Shown: positions 33,913 through 43,333, counted from the first letter of the stretch. The stretch is 64,000 bases of DNA from Shewanella nanhaiensis (GCF_019457885.1 NZ_JAHZST010000011.1:1-64000), one strand, 5' to 3'. Program-made: numbers and translations. Notes: generated from the sequence alone by a model not told the origin.

Positions 33913-35091
33913 ATGCTAAAAAGGCTAATGTTGAGCTTACTTTTTATTCTTGTGCTAAGTACTGCTTCGGTCAATGCTCAAAACGGTGCTGAACAGAAAC
34001 TCATCACGACGCTAGATGTCGCCACTTCATACTCTGATAAGCCTATCACTTTTAATGTGATCTTACCTCCGAGCTACTTTAATAACAAAGATAAACGTTA
34101 TCTTGTGCTATTTGACTTTCATCCCCGTAGTCAGGCGTATCTTAACGGTATGCACGATTGGATGAGCCACAATGGTGATTGGCCATGGCTGGAAACCATT
34201 ATAGTCACAGCGCCCGATGGCGATAAAACTCTGGGTGAACTAAAAGAGTTAGCCATTGAGGAGAGAGGTGATATTAAGTTGCTCGACTTTATGGAGTTGG
34301 CACTATTGCCAGCTATCGATAAGCAGTATAGAACCAATGGCTTTCGGATCATGAATGGCTTTACTGGTAATGCTGGACTTGGCCTCTATACCTTGCTCAA
34401 CCGACCTGAGCTGTTTAATGCATACTTTGTTGCAAGCCCAGTATTAAGCAAAGACTTTGCTTTTGTCATTAAAGATGCGCCGAAAAAACTGGCTGCAATG
34501 AAAGGGAAGCCGCGTTTTCTATTTATGAGTACCAGTGACAGTGGCTTTGAACAGAGGCAACTGGCTAGCTTTGCAGAGATGGAGACCATAATAAAAACCA
34601 GTGCTTCGCCAGTGTTGGAATATCATATCAAACGTTTTGATGGCAGCTATTACATGACTCAGCCTATCTTGGCGACAGCCTATGGTATTGAGTTACTCTT
34701 TAATGATTATCATAAGGTGCTCGAGCCCGACTCAGAGATATCAAGTAAAGGCCCACGAGCGATACTTGCTCATTATCAATATCTTACTGAAGAAAAGTAT
34801 GGGTTCGAAGTGCCAGCAACGGCCTCTCTCATTGCCCTTGCTAAGTACGAAGCTGATAAGGGTGGTAAAGCGGTAAAAGATAGAGCGATAGCCATCTATC
34901 AAGTGGCTGTGGATGCCTATCCTCACTCACATACTGCCCATCATGCTCTTGCACAAGCCTATGCTGAAGTGGGAAAGTTTGAGAAGGCTGTTACCCATGA
35001 AAAGTTAGCTTTGAAAAATACAGATCATCCTTTTTGGAGAGATAAATACTCCAAGAGTTTGGCCGCTTTTGAGAATGATTCTTTGCTTTAA
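33913..35091 (+). CDS. Esterase-fold protein with TPR-like tail, probably catalytically dead
   Basis: The 392-residue protein has a signal peptide (about 1-22). The fold is that of the esterase D/IroE group (PF00756): ILPPSYFNNKDKRYLVLFDFHP at the start and NRPELFNAYFVASPVLSKD after the nucleophile elbow. At the elbow the usual G-x-S-x-G reads NGFTGNAG, with Thr for Ser, and the usual His near the end (DHGS in relatives) reads DGSYYM. Both catalytic residues therefore seem lost. The last 110 residues are TPR-like (YPHSHTAHHALAQAYAEVGKFEKAV). It lies 37 bases after the regulator and may be in the same transcript. Confidence 0.72.
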   Translation: MLKRLMLSLLFILVLSTASVNAQNGAEQKLITTLDVATSYSDKPITFNVILPPSYFNNKDKRYLVLFDFHPRSQAYLNGMHDWMSHNGDWPWLETIIVTAPDGDKTLGELKELAIEERGDIKLLDFMELALLPAIDKQYRTNGFRIMNGFTGNAGLGLYTLLNRPELFNAYFVASPVLSKDFAFVIKDAPKKLAAMKGKPRFLFMSTSDSGFEQRQLASFAEMETIIKTSASPVLEYHIKRFDGSYYMTQPILATAYGIELLFNDYHKVLEPDSEISSKGPRAILAHYQYLTEEKYGFEVPATASLIALAKYEADKGGKAVKDRAIAIYQVAVDAYPHSHTAHHALAQAYAEVGKFEKAVTHEKLALKNTDHPFWRDKYSKSLAAFENDSLL

Positions 35092-35240
35092 ATTTATCTT
35101 CTGAGTTTTAAAAGGTTACTGCGGTAGCCCTTAACCTTGTTCTCCCTTTGTTTTTTGTAGATAAAAGGTTAGTATCTCAGCGATTTTAAATATGTTTACT
35201 GTTAAATGGATATGGTAAACGGATAAATTTAGGGATAGTA

Positions 35241-35789
35241 ATGAAACTCAACTCTCTGTTAACTGCTGGTATATTACTGGCTGTATCAACACCTGCTTTT
35301 GCCGCTAAAGATCTAGGCTTTTACCTAGGTGGTCAAGTGAATCAAACTAGTCTAGAAGATAACATCGGTGTTTTAGATGAGTCAGCTAAGGGCCTAGGAG
35401 TCTATGGTGGTTATAACTTCAATGATAGCTTTGGTATAGAAGCGGGTGTTTTCGCAACCGATAGTTTTGTCGATGAGGTTGATGTTCGCATGGCGGCGTT
35501 TTCTCTCTCACCTGTAGTACGACACGCTTTTACTGAGAGTGTGACTGGCTACTTGAAAGCGGGACTCGTGCTTAACCGAATCTACAGTGATGATGACGAG
35601 ATTGATGATAGTTATCAAGGCACGGGATGGCTATTTGGTGCTGGCGTCGATGTCACTATCACCGAGTCTTTGGCGCTAAGAGTGTTTTATGAGATTAATG
35701 AAACAGAGCCTGAAAACAGCGAGCTTGATAATTATTATGCCGACATCAGCCTAGTCCAATACGGTATAGGCTTGCACTATCGTTTCTAG
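35241..35789 (+). CDS. Small outer-membrane beta-barrel protein
   Basis: The 182-residue protein has a signal peptide (about 1-21, ending AFA) and alternating strands typical of an eight-stranded barrel (LGVYGGYNFNDSFGIEAGVFA, GTGWLFGAGVDVTITESLALRVFYE), ending in Arg-Phe, the C-terminal signal for the BAM complex. It resembles the OmpA/OmpX/OmpW-like barrel proteins of Shewanella. It has its own promoter region after the esterase-fold gene. Function unknown. Confidence 0.8.
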   Translation: MKLNSLLTAGILLAVSTPAFAAKDLGFYLGGQVNQTSLEDNIGVLDESAKGLGVYGGYNFNDSFGIEAGVFATDSFVDEVDVRMAAFSLSPVVRHAFTESVTGYLKAGLVLNRIYSDDDEIDDSYQGTGWLFGAGVDVTITESLALRVFYEINETEPENSELDNYYADISLVQYGIGLHYRF

Positions 35790-35827
35790 CTACCTATGGA
35801 TCTATCATAGGTTTGAGTTTTCTAAGT

Positions 35828-36271
35828 TTAGTTTGCTGTTTGAGTTAATCCTTGTTGGGATTTAATTATGCCATAAAGGGCAAGCCCGAAAAGAATGTAG
35901 AATAGTTTTACTGACGAAAACTCAAGGGAAATAGGGGAGTGTTCTAGGTGGCTGTATAAAACAGTTGCAGAGGACACTTCAATAACCGTCTTTATTATGG
36001 GGTATAGGATGAGTAAGAGTGCCCCCCACTTAGCGGCAATATAAGTGGAAGGAGCTCCGATAAACTTGGCCATAAGCAAAAAGGCAGCAGCTAAAATGCC
36101 ATTACTAATCCAAAGTAGTGCACTCGCTTGTTGTATTTGAACTGAAGTTACTTCGATTGCAAGAGGGTACTCTTCTAATAACTCAGTTAAGTAGGTTGTT
36201 GGTTGCAATACGCCCCAGAGTGGGTAGGCAAGTAATGACACCGAAGCTAAAATTAATATAATCCGAATCAT
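35828..36271 (-). CDS. Four-helix membrane protein, unknown function
   Basis: The 147-residue protein has four hydrophobic segments (about 3-21, 48-68, 80-100, 120-138). I recognise no family. It converges with the outer-membrane barrel gene and has no partner on its strand. Confidence 0.6.
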   Translation of the reverse strand: MIRIILILASVSLLAYPLWGVLQPTTYLTELLEEYPLAIEVTSVQIQQASALLWISNGILAAAFLLMAKFIGAPSTYIAAKWGALLLILYPIIKTVIEVSSATVLYSHLEHSPISLEFSSVKLFYILFGLALYGIIKSQQGLTQTAN

Positions 36272-36359
36272 GATAGCTATCTCTAAATTCCATTTTTAAT
36301 TAAGACAAAAGTAATTTATGTTTGTTCAATAAAAGTGAGTGTCTTACGGAAATGAGAAG

Positions 36360-36512
36360 ATGAAGCTAGTTCGATATCTACCTGCACTGGCTATGGGCTT
36401 TTTGCTGGCTCAAATGATACTGACTTTGTTTGGTTTGGCTTCGAGTTATATCTTGGGTTATTTAAGCGCAGCAGATCTCAATGAAAATAGCATTCAGTAT
36501 CTGTCCTGTTGA
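36360..36512 (+). CDS. Possible 50-residue membrane peptide, perhaps a gene remnant
   Basis: An ATG at 36360, preceded by GAGAAG, opens a 50-codon frame with one or two hydrophobic stretches (MKLVRYLPALAMGFLLAQM, then LFGLASSYILGYL) and then stops. The start looks like that of a real membrane protein, while the end (SIQYLSC) does not; the region beyond is filled with palindromic repeats, so it may be a truncated gene. Confidence 0.35.
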   Translation: MKLVRYLPALAMGFLLAQMILTLFGLASSYILGYLSAADLNENSIQYLSC

Positions 36513-36589
36513 TTTACAGCCTAAGTAGGTTTATTAGACAACGAGGGGAGATTAAGGACTAAGTTTTATTTTCAAACTTCGTTTGGATT

Positions 36590-36990
36590 AACGTCGTGGG
36601 TCTTCAACCCGCACCCGACCAAGGAGGACAGCTTGTCCTCGCCAACAACATCCTTGTCTAAAAGCCAGTTCGGTATCCGTACCTCTCGCTCAGAGAGGTC
36701 ATTATCATGACCTTCGCCCTTGGAACCACCATAACGCCCCGACGAAGTTACATGCATTAAATACGGGCCTCATATTCCAATAAAAATTGCCTAACAGCTC
36801 AGATGCTGCATCTGATGTGAATGGACTCACAAATGCCGCGATGGCATGGATGCCAAATAGCGGCCATGCAGCCCCGAGCTTGAGTCATCATCCTTGATGG
36901 CTCTACAGCATTTTTATCACCATATTTCGGCATGTAAATCCATTTACAAAGCCAGTTCAACATCCATGTTTCTCGTTCATGAACTTATGG
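36590..36990. repeat. Cluster of small palindromic repeat modules
   Basis: Between 36513 and 37662 I see no convincing gene. The first part is packed with hairpins: GGTCATTATCATGACC (36698-36713), GGCATGGATGCC (36843-36854), GTAAATCCATTTAC (36934-36947), AACATCCATGTT (36959-36970) and GTTCATGAAC (36975-36984). Two copies of the module seen at 634 recur (AGCCAGTTCGGTATCC near 36663 and AGCCAGTTCAACATCC near 36950), and GGACTCACA plus hairpin near 36824 matches the block at 418-442. Arms differ but stay complementary. Confidence 0.7.
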
Positions 36991-37263
36991 CTGCGCCGTA
37001 TTCACCTTCCAACGGGGATTTATCGAATCTACAGAGTAGATTGTGGATAGAGGACTAAATCATGCTTGCTCAGTCCGTCTGGTTTAAAAATGATGATTCA
37101 ATAGCACGCTGCACAACTTGTTAAATATAATTATGTGAGTGGCTTTAGCTGTATTGAGTATTGATTCAGTTAAAAGATACTTAGATTTAGGCGGTAGTAT
37201 CCAAGGGCGCTATATGATGTTCACGTTTGAAGTAAAATCGAAGAGATAGATAACTAGGTGTAA

Positions 37264-37372
37264 GTGCAGCCGAGGACTTCGATTTCAGGGATGAAATCGC
37301 AGAGCGCCCATGGACGGGTTCACAGCGTACCGAGGAAGTACTTGCTCATAAGCCCACGGCAGGTGATAGGTA
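37264..37372. repeat. Shewanella-type intergenic repeat with hairpin
   Basis: This stretch begins GTGCAGCCGAGGACTTCGA, holds the hairpin GATTTCA / TGAAATC (37281-37298) and ends CCCACGGCAGGTG. I recall very similar intergenic sequences in other Shewanella genomes, but cannot confirm that here. It is non-coding. The remaining sequence to 37662 contains only a short triplet of ATATAGGG near 37457. Confidence 0.5.
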
Positions 37373-37662
37373 ACATTAGGGGTTAATGTTTATAATGAAT
37401 CTTCATGGAGTGATAGAAGATTTGCACATGAGGTCGTTTATTCACGTCTGACTTATAGGGATATAGGGATATAGGGAATGCCGTTATTATGTCGGGAACA
37501 TCGTTGGCCATGTGATCACGACGTTGGCATGTCCATATGTAGCACCTGCTGCAAGCAATAAACATCAGCAAAATTATGGATACCATACAGCCACCAAGTA
37601 CCCATAACTCCAGATAAAACCATCTAAAACGAGCTAACCTCTATCGTAAGAGAGGTGATAAA

Positions 37663-38889
37663 TTACTGGTGTACCAAGTGACCTGCCTTCACCACTTCAA
37701 GGCACACTCCAGCGCCATAGGAGTAGGCAAGCTCTGCTGGTGTAGTGATATCCCACAAACAGAAATCCGCTTGCATACCAGCAGCTAACACGCCAACTTT
37801 GTCTTCAACACCGAGTGCCTTGGCGGCATTGCGAGTCATGCCTGTTAAGGCTTCCTCTGGTGTTAAGCGAAATAGAGTGCAACCCATATTTAGCATCAGT
37901 AGGCTTGAGCATAGTGGTGATGAGCCAGGGTTATAGTCACTGGCCAGTACCATAGGCACTTTATGTTTACGTAGTAGAGCTATCGGTGGCATCTGGGTTT
38001 CACGCAGGAAGTAGAATGCGCCGGGTAATAGGGTGGCACAGGTACCACTTTTACTTAGTGCTACCACTCCATCTTCATCAAGATATTCAATGTGATCCAC
38101 TGATTTAGCGCCAAGCTTGGCGGCCATGGCTGAGCCGCCTAAATTTGAGAGTTGCTCGGCATGAAGCTTGATATCTAATCCCGCATCTTTGGCAGCAGTG
38201 AGTACCCGCTCTGTTTGCTCAATATTGAATGCGATGTTTTCACAGAACACATCGACGGCATCGGCTAAATCTTCTGCAATAACAGCCGGCAACATCTCGT
38301 TGATCACTAAATCCACATAGCCTTCGATGTCATCTTTATACTCTGGTGGAATAGCGTGGGCACCTAAGAAAGTGGTCTTCACATCGACATGGTGGTGCTT
38401 GCCTAGCTCACGGGCGACACGTAAAAGTTTCAGCTCTGTTACCGTGTCTAAACCATAGCCAGACTTTATCTCAACTGTAGTAACTCCCTCTTTTGCAAGC
38501 GCATTAAGGCGTTTTCTTCCCAGCTCAAATAGCTCTGCTTCACTGGCTTCACGGCAGGCTTTAACGGTGGATATTATCCCGCCCCCGCTACGAGCTATCT
38601 CTTCATAGCTTGCACCTTGTAAGCGTTTTTCGAATTCGTTCGCGCGGTTACCGGCAAAGACCAGGTGTGTATGGGCGTCGATAAGTCCAGGTGTGATCCA
38701 GCCACCTTTACCTCTGTAAAGTGGCGTTGACATAACATCAAACTCAGGCAGCTCTCCTCTGGGCCCCACCCAGGCAATTTTTCCATCTTTTACAGCTAGC
38801 GCTGCATCTACTATTGCGCCGTAAGGTGCTGATACAGAAGGGTTCATACTTGCTACGTTGACGTCAATCCAGACCTGATCCCAAGACAT
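37663..38889 (-). CDS. hutI: Imidazolonepropionase
   Basis: The 408-residue amidohydrolase opens the ring of imidazolone-5-propionate to N-formimino-L-glutamate in histidine degradation. Motifs are the metal-binding GLIDAHTHLVFAGNR, EIKSGYGLDTVTELK, TTFLGAHAIPPEYK, the ligand His in DIKLHAEQLSN and VLASDYNPGSSP. It is divergent from hutC, with HutC-type operators between them. The next enzyme (HutG or HutF) is not in the window. Confidence 0.96.
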   Translation of the reverse strand: MSWDQVWIDVNVASMNPSVSAPYGAIVDAALAVKDGKIAWVGPRGELPEFDVMSTPLYRGKGGWITPGLIDAHTHLVFAGNRANEFEKRLQGASYEEIARSGGGIISTVKACREASEAELFELGRKRLNALAKEGVTTVEIKSGYGLDTVTELKLLRVARELGKHHHVDVKTTFLGAHAIPPEYKDDIEGYVDLVINEMLPAVIAEDLADAVDVFCENIAFNIEQTERVLTAAKDAGLDIKLHAEQLSNLGGSAMAAKLGAKSVDHIEYLDEDGVVALSKSGTCATLLPGAFYFLRETQMPPIALLRKHKVPMVLASDYNPGSSPLCSSLLMLNMGCTLFRLTPEEALTGMTRNAAKALGVEDKVGVLAAGMQADFCLWDITTPAELAYSYGAGVCLEVVKAGHLVHQ

Positions 38890-38956
38890 GATGTGCTCTC
38901 TTATTGATAACTGCGTTTTGTCGAATCAATACTAAATAAAATAAAAGTGTGATCCA

Positions 38957-38981
38957 ACTTGTATTTACTTGTATATACAAG
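38957..38981. promoter_or_regulatory. HutC operator between hutI and hutC
   Basis: The perfect palindrome CTTGTATATACAAG (38968-38981) is preceded by a half-site ACTTGTAT (38957-38964). This matches the known HutC recognition pattern built on TGTATATACA. It lies between the divergent hutI and hutC genes, so both would be repressed until urocanate is present. Nothing else stands out in the 255-base gap. Confidence 0.8.
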
Positions 38982-39144
38982 CTAGGATTATAGCGGTAAT
39001 TTTAATCGTTTGAAAAGAGCGGTTGTTCCTAAAAGGGAAATAAGCACTAAAAACCACCAAAATTGCTCACTTAGATAGGGAGTAAGGTAACAGCTTATCT
39101 CGTTTCTTTTAGCTTAGCGCAATATTCAAATATAAGGAGCGCCA

Positions 39145-39846
39145 GTGGCCACGCCAAAGTTTGCTGAGATCAAACAATATATTCTAGCCCGCATCGAGTC
39201 TGGTGAGTGGGAGGAGCATACTCGTGTCCCCTCTGAAAACCAGTTGGCTGAACAGTTTGAGTGTAGCCGAATGACGGCTAGGCGAGGATTAACTGAGCTG
39301 GTGGAGAGTGGCGTGCTTGAGCGAACTCAAGGCTTGGGAACCTTTGTTGCCGAGCTTAAGTCTCAATCCTCCATGATGGCGATCCGCAATATTGCCGATG
39401 AGATTAAAGACAGAGGACACGGTTACAGCGTGAAACAGCTGGAGCTCACCAGCATTGAAGCGATCGCGCCTATTGCCATCGCGCTTGGGCTAGAAGCTGG
39501 AAGCCAAGTGTTCTATTCAGTACTGGTTCACTGTGAAGAGGGCGTGCCCCTGCAGCTAGAGGAGCGCTTTGTGAACCCTAAGCTAGTGCCTGAGTATTTA
39601 GCTCAGGATTTTACCACTCAGACACCCCATGAATACTTATCTCAGGTCGCTCCGCTGACTGAAGCTAGACATACCTTAGAGGCCGTTGTCGCCAATCAAC
39701 ATAATCAACAAGCATTGAATATTGAGGCGACAGAGCCCTGTTTACAGATTTTACGTCGTACCTGGTCACGTCAAGGCGTGGTGAGTTTTGCCAAGCTAAT
39801 ACACCCAGGAAGTCGCTTTAGATTGGGCGGTCACTTGACGTTCTAA
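39145..39846 (+). CDS. hutC: Histidine utilisation repressor HutC
   Basis: The GTG start has AAGGAG 8 bases upstream. The 233-residue GntR-family protein has the winged helix (about 5-68; RVPSENQLAEQFECSRMTARRGLTEL, LERTQGLGTFV) and a UTRA effector domain (about 90-230) that binds urocanate in the family. It is the first gene of the plus-strand hut cluster, and operators sit before hutI/hutC and hutU. Confidence 0.95.
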   Translation: MATPKFAEIKQYILARIESGEWEEHTRVPSENQLAEQFECSRMTARRGLTELVESGVLERTQGLGTFVAELKSQSSMMAIRNIADEIKDRGHGYSVKQLELTSIEAIAPIAIALGLEAGSQVFYSVLVHCEEGVPLQLEERFVNPKLVPEYLAQDFTTQTPHEYLSQVAPLTEARHTLEAVVANQHNQQALNIEATEPCLQILRRTWSRQGVVSFAKLIHPGSRFRLGGHLTF

Positions 39847-39967
39847 TCGATCTGCTGCGAATTTCGATGAATACCACTGCGTGGTGAAGAGCATAAAAAG
39901 CTGAGTAAAAGCGTGAAAAAGATGAAGGGTAAAGCAAGAAGAGTTGGCTGAGTCCAATCGAGATCAA

Positions 39968-39981
39968 GATGTATATACAAG
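39968..39981. promoter_or_regulatory. HutC operator before hutU
   Basis: GATGTATATACAAG shares the TGTATATACA core with the site at 38968 but has one mismatched outer arm. It ends 95 bases before hutU, giving hutU-hutH their own regulated promoter separate from hutC. Confidence 0.75.
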
Positions 39982-40075
39982 TAACAAACAAAGTAAAAAA
40001 CAATAGATCAAATAAAACCAAAGCTCTCTAAAAGAGAGTGATAAGAAACAGATAAATTGAAAGAGGTTAACTAAG

Positions 40076-41746
40076 ATGGATAAGAGACACGACCCTAGCC
40101 GTCGCATTATAGCTCCACACGGTAGCAAGTTAAGTTGTAAGAGTTGGACCACCGAAGCGCCAATGCGCATGTTGATGAATAATCTTCACCCTGATGTCGC
40201 TGAGCGTCCTGAAGATCTGGTTGTTTATGGTGGCATTGGCCGTGCAGCCCGTGATTGGGAGTGTTACGACAAGATTATTGAAGTACTACAGCGCCTTGAA
40301 GAGGATGAAACCTTACTGGTGCAGTCAGGTAAACCTGTTGGGGTTTTCAAGACCCATAATAATGCGCCCCGCGTTATTATTGCTAACTCAAACCTAGTGC
40401 CACATTGGGCAAACTGGGAGCACTTCAACGAGTTGGATAAGAAAGGTTTGGCCATGTATGGCCAGATGACAGCGGGTTCTTGGATCTATATTGGCTCCCA
40501 AGGGATAGTACAAGGCACTTATGAAACCTTCGTTGCTATGGCTAAGCAGCATTTTGGTGGTTCATCTGCAGGCAAGTGGATCTTGACTGGTGGCCTAGGT
40601 GGTATGGGCGGCGCTCAGCCACTTGCAGGTACTATGGCGGGTTACTCTGTTCTCACCTGTGAAGTTGACGAGACTCGTATCGACTTCCGTCTGCGTACTC
40701 GCTATGTCGATAAGAAAGCGACCTCACTTGATGAAGCCTTAGCTATGATCGATGAAGCGAACAAGAGCGGTAAGCCTGTCTCTGTTGGCTTGCTTGCAAA
40801 CGCTGCCGATGTATTTGCTGAGTTAGTTGAACGTGGTATCACGCCAGATGTGGTCACTGACCAAACCTCTGCTCACGACCCGCTCAACGGTTACCTGCCA
40901 CAGGGCTGGAGCTTAGAGCAAGCAGCCGACATGCGTAAGAAAGATGAAGCGGCAGTGGTTAAAGCGGCTAAGCAGTCTATGGCTGTGCAGGTTAAAGCTA
41001 TGCTTGCACTGCAAGCTGCTGGTGCTGCAACAACCGATTACGGTAACAATATTCGTCAGATGGCGTTCGAAGAGGGAGTAGAGAATGCATTCGACTTCCC
41101 AGGTTTCGTCCCTGCCTATGTTCGTCCTCTGTTCTGTGAGGGTATTGGTCCATTCCGTTGGGCAGCGCTTTCTGGCGATCCAGAAGATATCTACAAGACA
41201 GATGCAAAAGTTAAAGAGCTTATTCCTGATAATCCACATCTGCATAACTGGTTAGATATGGCCCGCGAGCGTATCGCCTTCCAAGGCCTGCCTTCTCGTA
41301 TCTGTTGGGTTGGCTTGAAAGATCGTGCCCGTTTGGCGTTGGCCTTTAATGAGATGGTGAAAAGTGGTGAGCTTTCTGCGCCAGTTGTGATTGGTCGTGA
41401 TCACTTAGACTCTGGCTCTGTTGCCAGCCCGAACCGTGAAACTGAGTCTATGTTAGATGGCTCGGATGCAGTATCAGATTGGCCATTAATGAATGCTCTG
41501 CTTAACACTGCAAGTGGCGCTACTTGGGTATCGCTACATCACGGTGGTGGTGTGGGCATGGGCTTTAGTCAACACTCAGGTGTGGTGATTGTTGCCGATG
41601 GTACTGATGATGCCGCTGCTCGTCTTGGTCGCGTGCTTTGGAATGACCCTGCAACGGGTGTGATGCGTCATGCTGACGCTGGATATGATATCGCTAAAAA
41701 CTGCGCTAAAGAGCAGGGCTTAGACCTGCCAATGTTGGAGAAGTAG
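40076..41746 (+). CDS. hutU: Urocanate hydratase
   Basis: The 556-residue enzyme converts urocanate to imidazolone propionate using tightly bound NAD+. Conserved landmarks are GGIGRAARDWECYD, the ITGGLGGMGGAQPLA-type NAD loop (here LTGGLGGMGGAQPLAG), DQTSAHDPLNGYLPQGW and SLHHGGGVGMGFSQHSG. Length matches the family (about 555). hutH follows after 2 bases. Confidence 0.98.
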   Translation: MDKRHDPSRRIIAPHGSKLSCKSWTTEAPMRMLMNNLHPDVAERPEDLVVYGGIGRAARDWECYDKIIEVLQRLEEDETLLVQSGKPVGVFKTHNNAPRVIIANSNLVPHWANWEHFNELDKKGLAMYGQMTAGSWIYIGSQGIVQGTYETFVAMAKQHFGGSSAGKWILTGGLGGMGGAQPLAGTMAGYSVLTCEVDETRIDFRLRTRYVDKKATSLDEALAMIDEANKSGKPVSVGLLANAADVFAELVERGITPDVVTDQTSAHDPLNGYLPQGWSLEQAADMRKKDEAAVVKAAKQSMAVQVKAMLALQAAGAATTDYGNNIRQMAFEEGVENAFDFPGFVPAYVRPLFCEGIGPFRWAALSGDPEDIYKTDAKVKELIPDNPHLHNWLDMARERIAFQGLPSRICWVGLKDRARLALAFNEMVKSGELSAPVVIGRDHLDSGSVASPNRETESMLDGSDAVSDWPLMNALLNTASGATWVSLHHGGGVGMGFSQHSGVVIVADGTDDAAARLGRVLWNDPATGVMRHADAGYDIAKNCAKEQGLDLPMLEK

Positions 41747-41748
41747 AG

Positions 41749-43281
41749 ATGAGCCATTTAGTATTAAAGCCAGGTACCCTGACTCTGTCGCAGATCCGCG
41801 ATATTAGCCGTAACAAGTTAACACTTGAGCTTGCCGATGAAGCGATTGCCGATATCAATATCAGCTCTGGCATAGTGCAGAAGATTATCGATGAGAGCCG
41901 TACTGTTTATGGTATCAATACAGGTTTTGGTCTGTTAGCGAATACCAAGATTGAAGATAAAGATCTGCAGCTACTGCAGCGCTCGATCGTACTTTCCCAT
42001 GCTGCTGGTACTGGGCAATATATGCAAGATGCGACAGTGCGTCTGATGATGGTCTTGAAAATCAATTCACTGAGTCGTGGCTTTTCTGGTATTCGTCTAG
42101 AGGTGATCAACTTCCTGATCCAGCTGGTTAATGCTGAGGTTTACCCTTGCGTTCCAGAGAAGGGCTCTGTTGGCGCATCGGGTGACTTAGCCCCACTATC
42201 ACATATGAGCCTAGCACTACTTGGCGAAGGTGAAGTGAGCTACAAGGGCCAGATCATGTCAGCTAAAGAGGGGCTTGAGATAGCTGGTCTTGAGCCGATT
42301 GAACTGGCTGCAAAAGAGGGGCTCGCTCTACTTAACGGTACGCAAGCCTCTACTGCATTAGCGCTTGAAGGCCTGTTTAACGCTGAAGATCTGTTTGCGG
42401 CAAGCTCTGTGATTGGCGCGATGAGCGTCGAAGCTGCAATGGGCAGTCGCAGTCCGTTTGACCCACGTATTCATGCTGCCCGTGGCCAGAAAGGTCAGAT
42501 GGATGCCGCTGGATTATTCCGTCACCTCTTGGGTGATGAGTCTGAGATCAGCCTAAGCCATGTAGATTGTGAAAAAGTGCAAGACCCATACTCACTACGT
42601 TGTCAGCCGCAGGTACTCGGTGCGTGTTTAACGCAAATTCGTCAGGCTGCTGAAGTGTTAGGTACTGAAGCCAACGGCGTAACAGATAACCCATTGGTTT
42701 TCCAAGATACTGGTGACATCATCTCAGGGGGGAATTTCCACGCTGAGCCTGTCGCGATGGCTGCCGATAATCTAGCGATTGCACTTGCTGAATTAGGTGC
42801 GATTGCTGAGCGTCGTATTGCGCTACTTATCGACCCTAATCTGTCTAAGCTGCCACCATTTTTAGTTGAAAACGGCGGGGTAAACTCTGGCTTTATGATT
42901 GCTCAGGTCACAGCGGCCGCATTGGCCTCTGAGAATAAGACCTATGCACACCCAGCTTCAGTAGACAGCTTACCAACATCGGCAAATCAGGAAGATCATG
43001 TCTCTATGGCAACCTTTGCGGCACGTCGTCTGCGTGATATGTCTGAAAATACTCGTGGCGTATTAGCTATTGAGTTGCTGGCTGCGGCGCAAGGCCTTGA
43101 TTTCCGTGCTCCACTGCAACCAAGTGCGGCTGTGGCTAAGGCGAAAGCTGAGCTGCGTGAAGTGGTAACTTACTATGATAAGGACAGGTTCTTCGGCCCT
43201 GATATCGAAGCGTCGACAGACTTGCTCCTGACCTCTAGCTTCAATAGCTATCTTCCTGCAGGTGTACTACCAAGCTTGTAG
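41749..43281 (+). CDS. hutH: Histidine ammonia-lyase
   Basis: The 510-residue enzyme removes ammonia from histidine to give urocanate. The prosthetic MIO group forms from Ala-Ser-Gly in GSVGASGDLAPLSH. Other conserved parts are YGINTGFGLLANT, NGTQAS, QDPYSLRCQPQVLG and TSANQEDHVSM. It starts 2 bases after hutU and ends before a strong terminator. Confidence 0.98.
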   Translation: MSHLVLKPGTLTLSQIRDISRNKLTLELADEAIADINISSGIVQKIIDESRTVYGINTGFGLLANTKIEDKDLQLLQRSIVLSHAAGTGQYMQDATVRLMMVLKINSLSRGFSGIRLEVINFLIQLVNAEVYPCVPEKGSVGASGDLAPLSHMSLALLGEGEVSYKGQIMSAKEGLEIAGLEPIELAAKEGLALLNGTQASTALALEGLFNAEDLFAASSVIGAMSVEAAMGSRSPFDPRIHAARGQKGQMDAAGLFRHLLGDESEISLSHVDCEKVQDPYSLRCQPQVLGACLTQIRQAAEVLGTEANGVTDNPLVFQDTGDIISGGNFHAEPVAMAADNLAIALAELGAIAERRIALLIDPNLSKLPPFLVENGGVNSGFMIAQVTAAALASENKTYAHPASVDSLPTSANQEDHVSMATFAARRLRDMSENTRGVLAIELLAAAQGLDFRAPLQPSAAVAKAKAELREVVTYYDKDRFFGPDIEASTDLLLTSSFNSYLPAGVLPSL

Positions 43282-43310
43282 GAGTTAGATTGACTTAGTT
43301 AGTTGAAACG

Positions 43311-43333
43311 AAAGGGCCTAAGGGCCCTTTTTT
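43311..43333 (+). terminator. Rho-independent terminator after hutH
   Basis: AAAGGGCC / GGCCCTTT (8 bp) with a TAAG loop is followed by T6. Confidence 0.9.

Noticed and set aside
36572..36757. A 61-codon minus-strand frame in the repeat cluster
   Set aside because: It is made entirely of hairpin repeat modules; composition follows the repeats, not a protein.
40913..41245. 110-codon minus-strand frame inside hutU
   Set aside because: It is a shadow of the hutU reading frame with no independent support.
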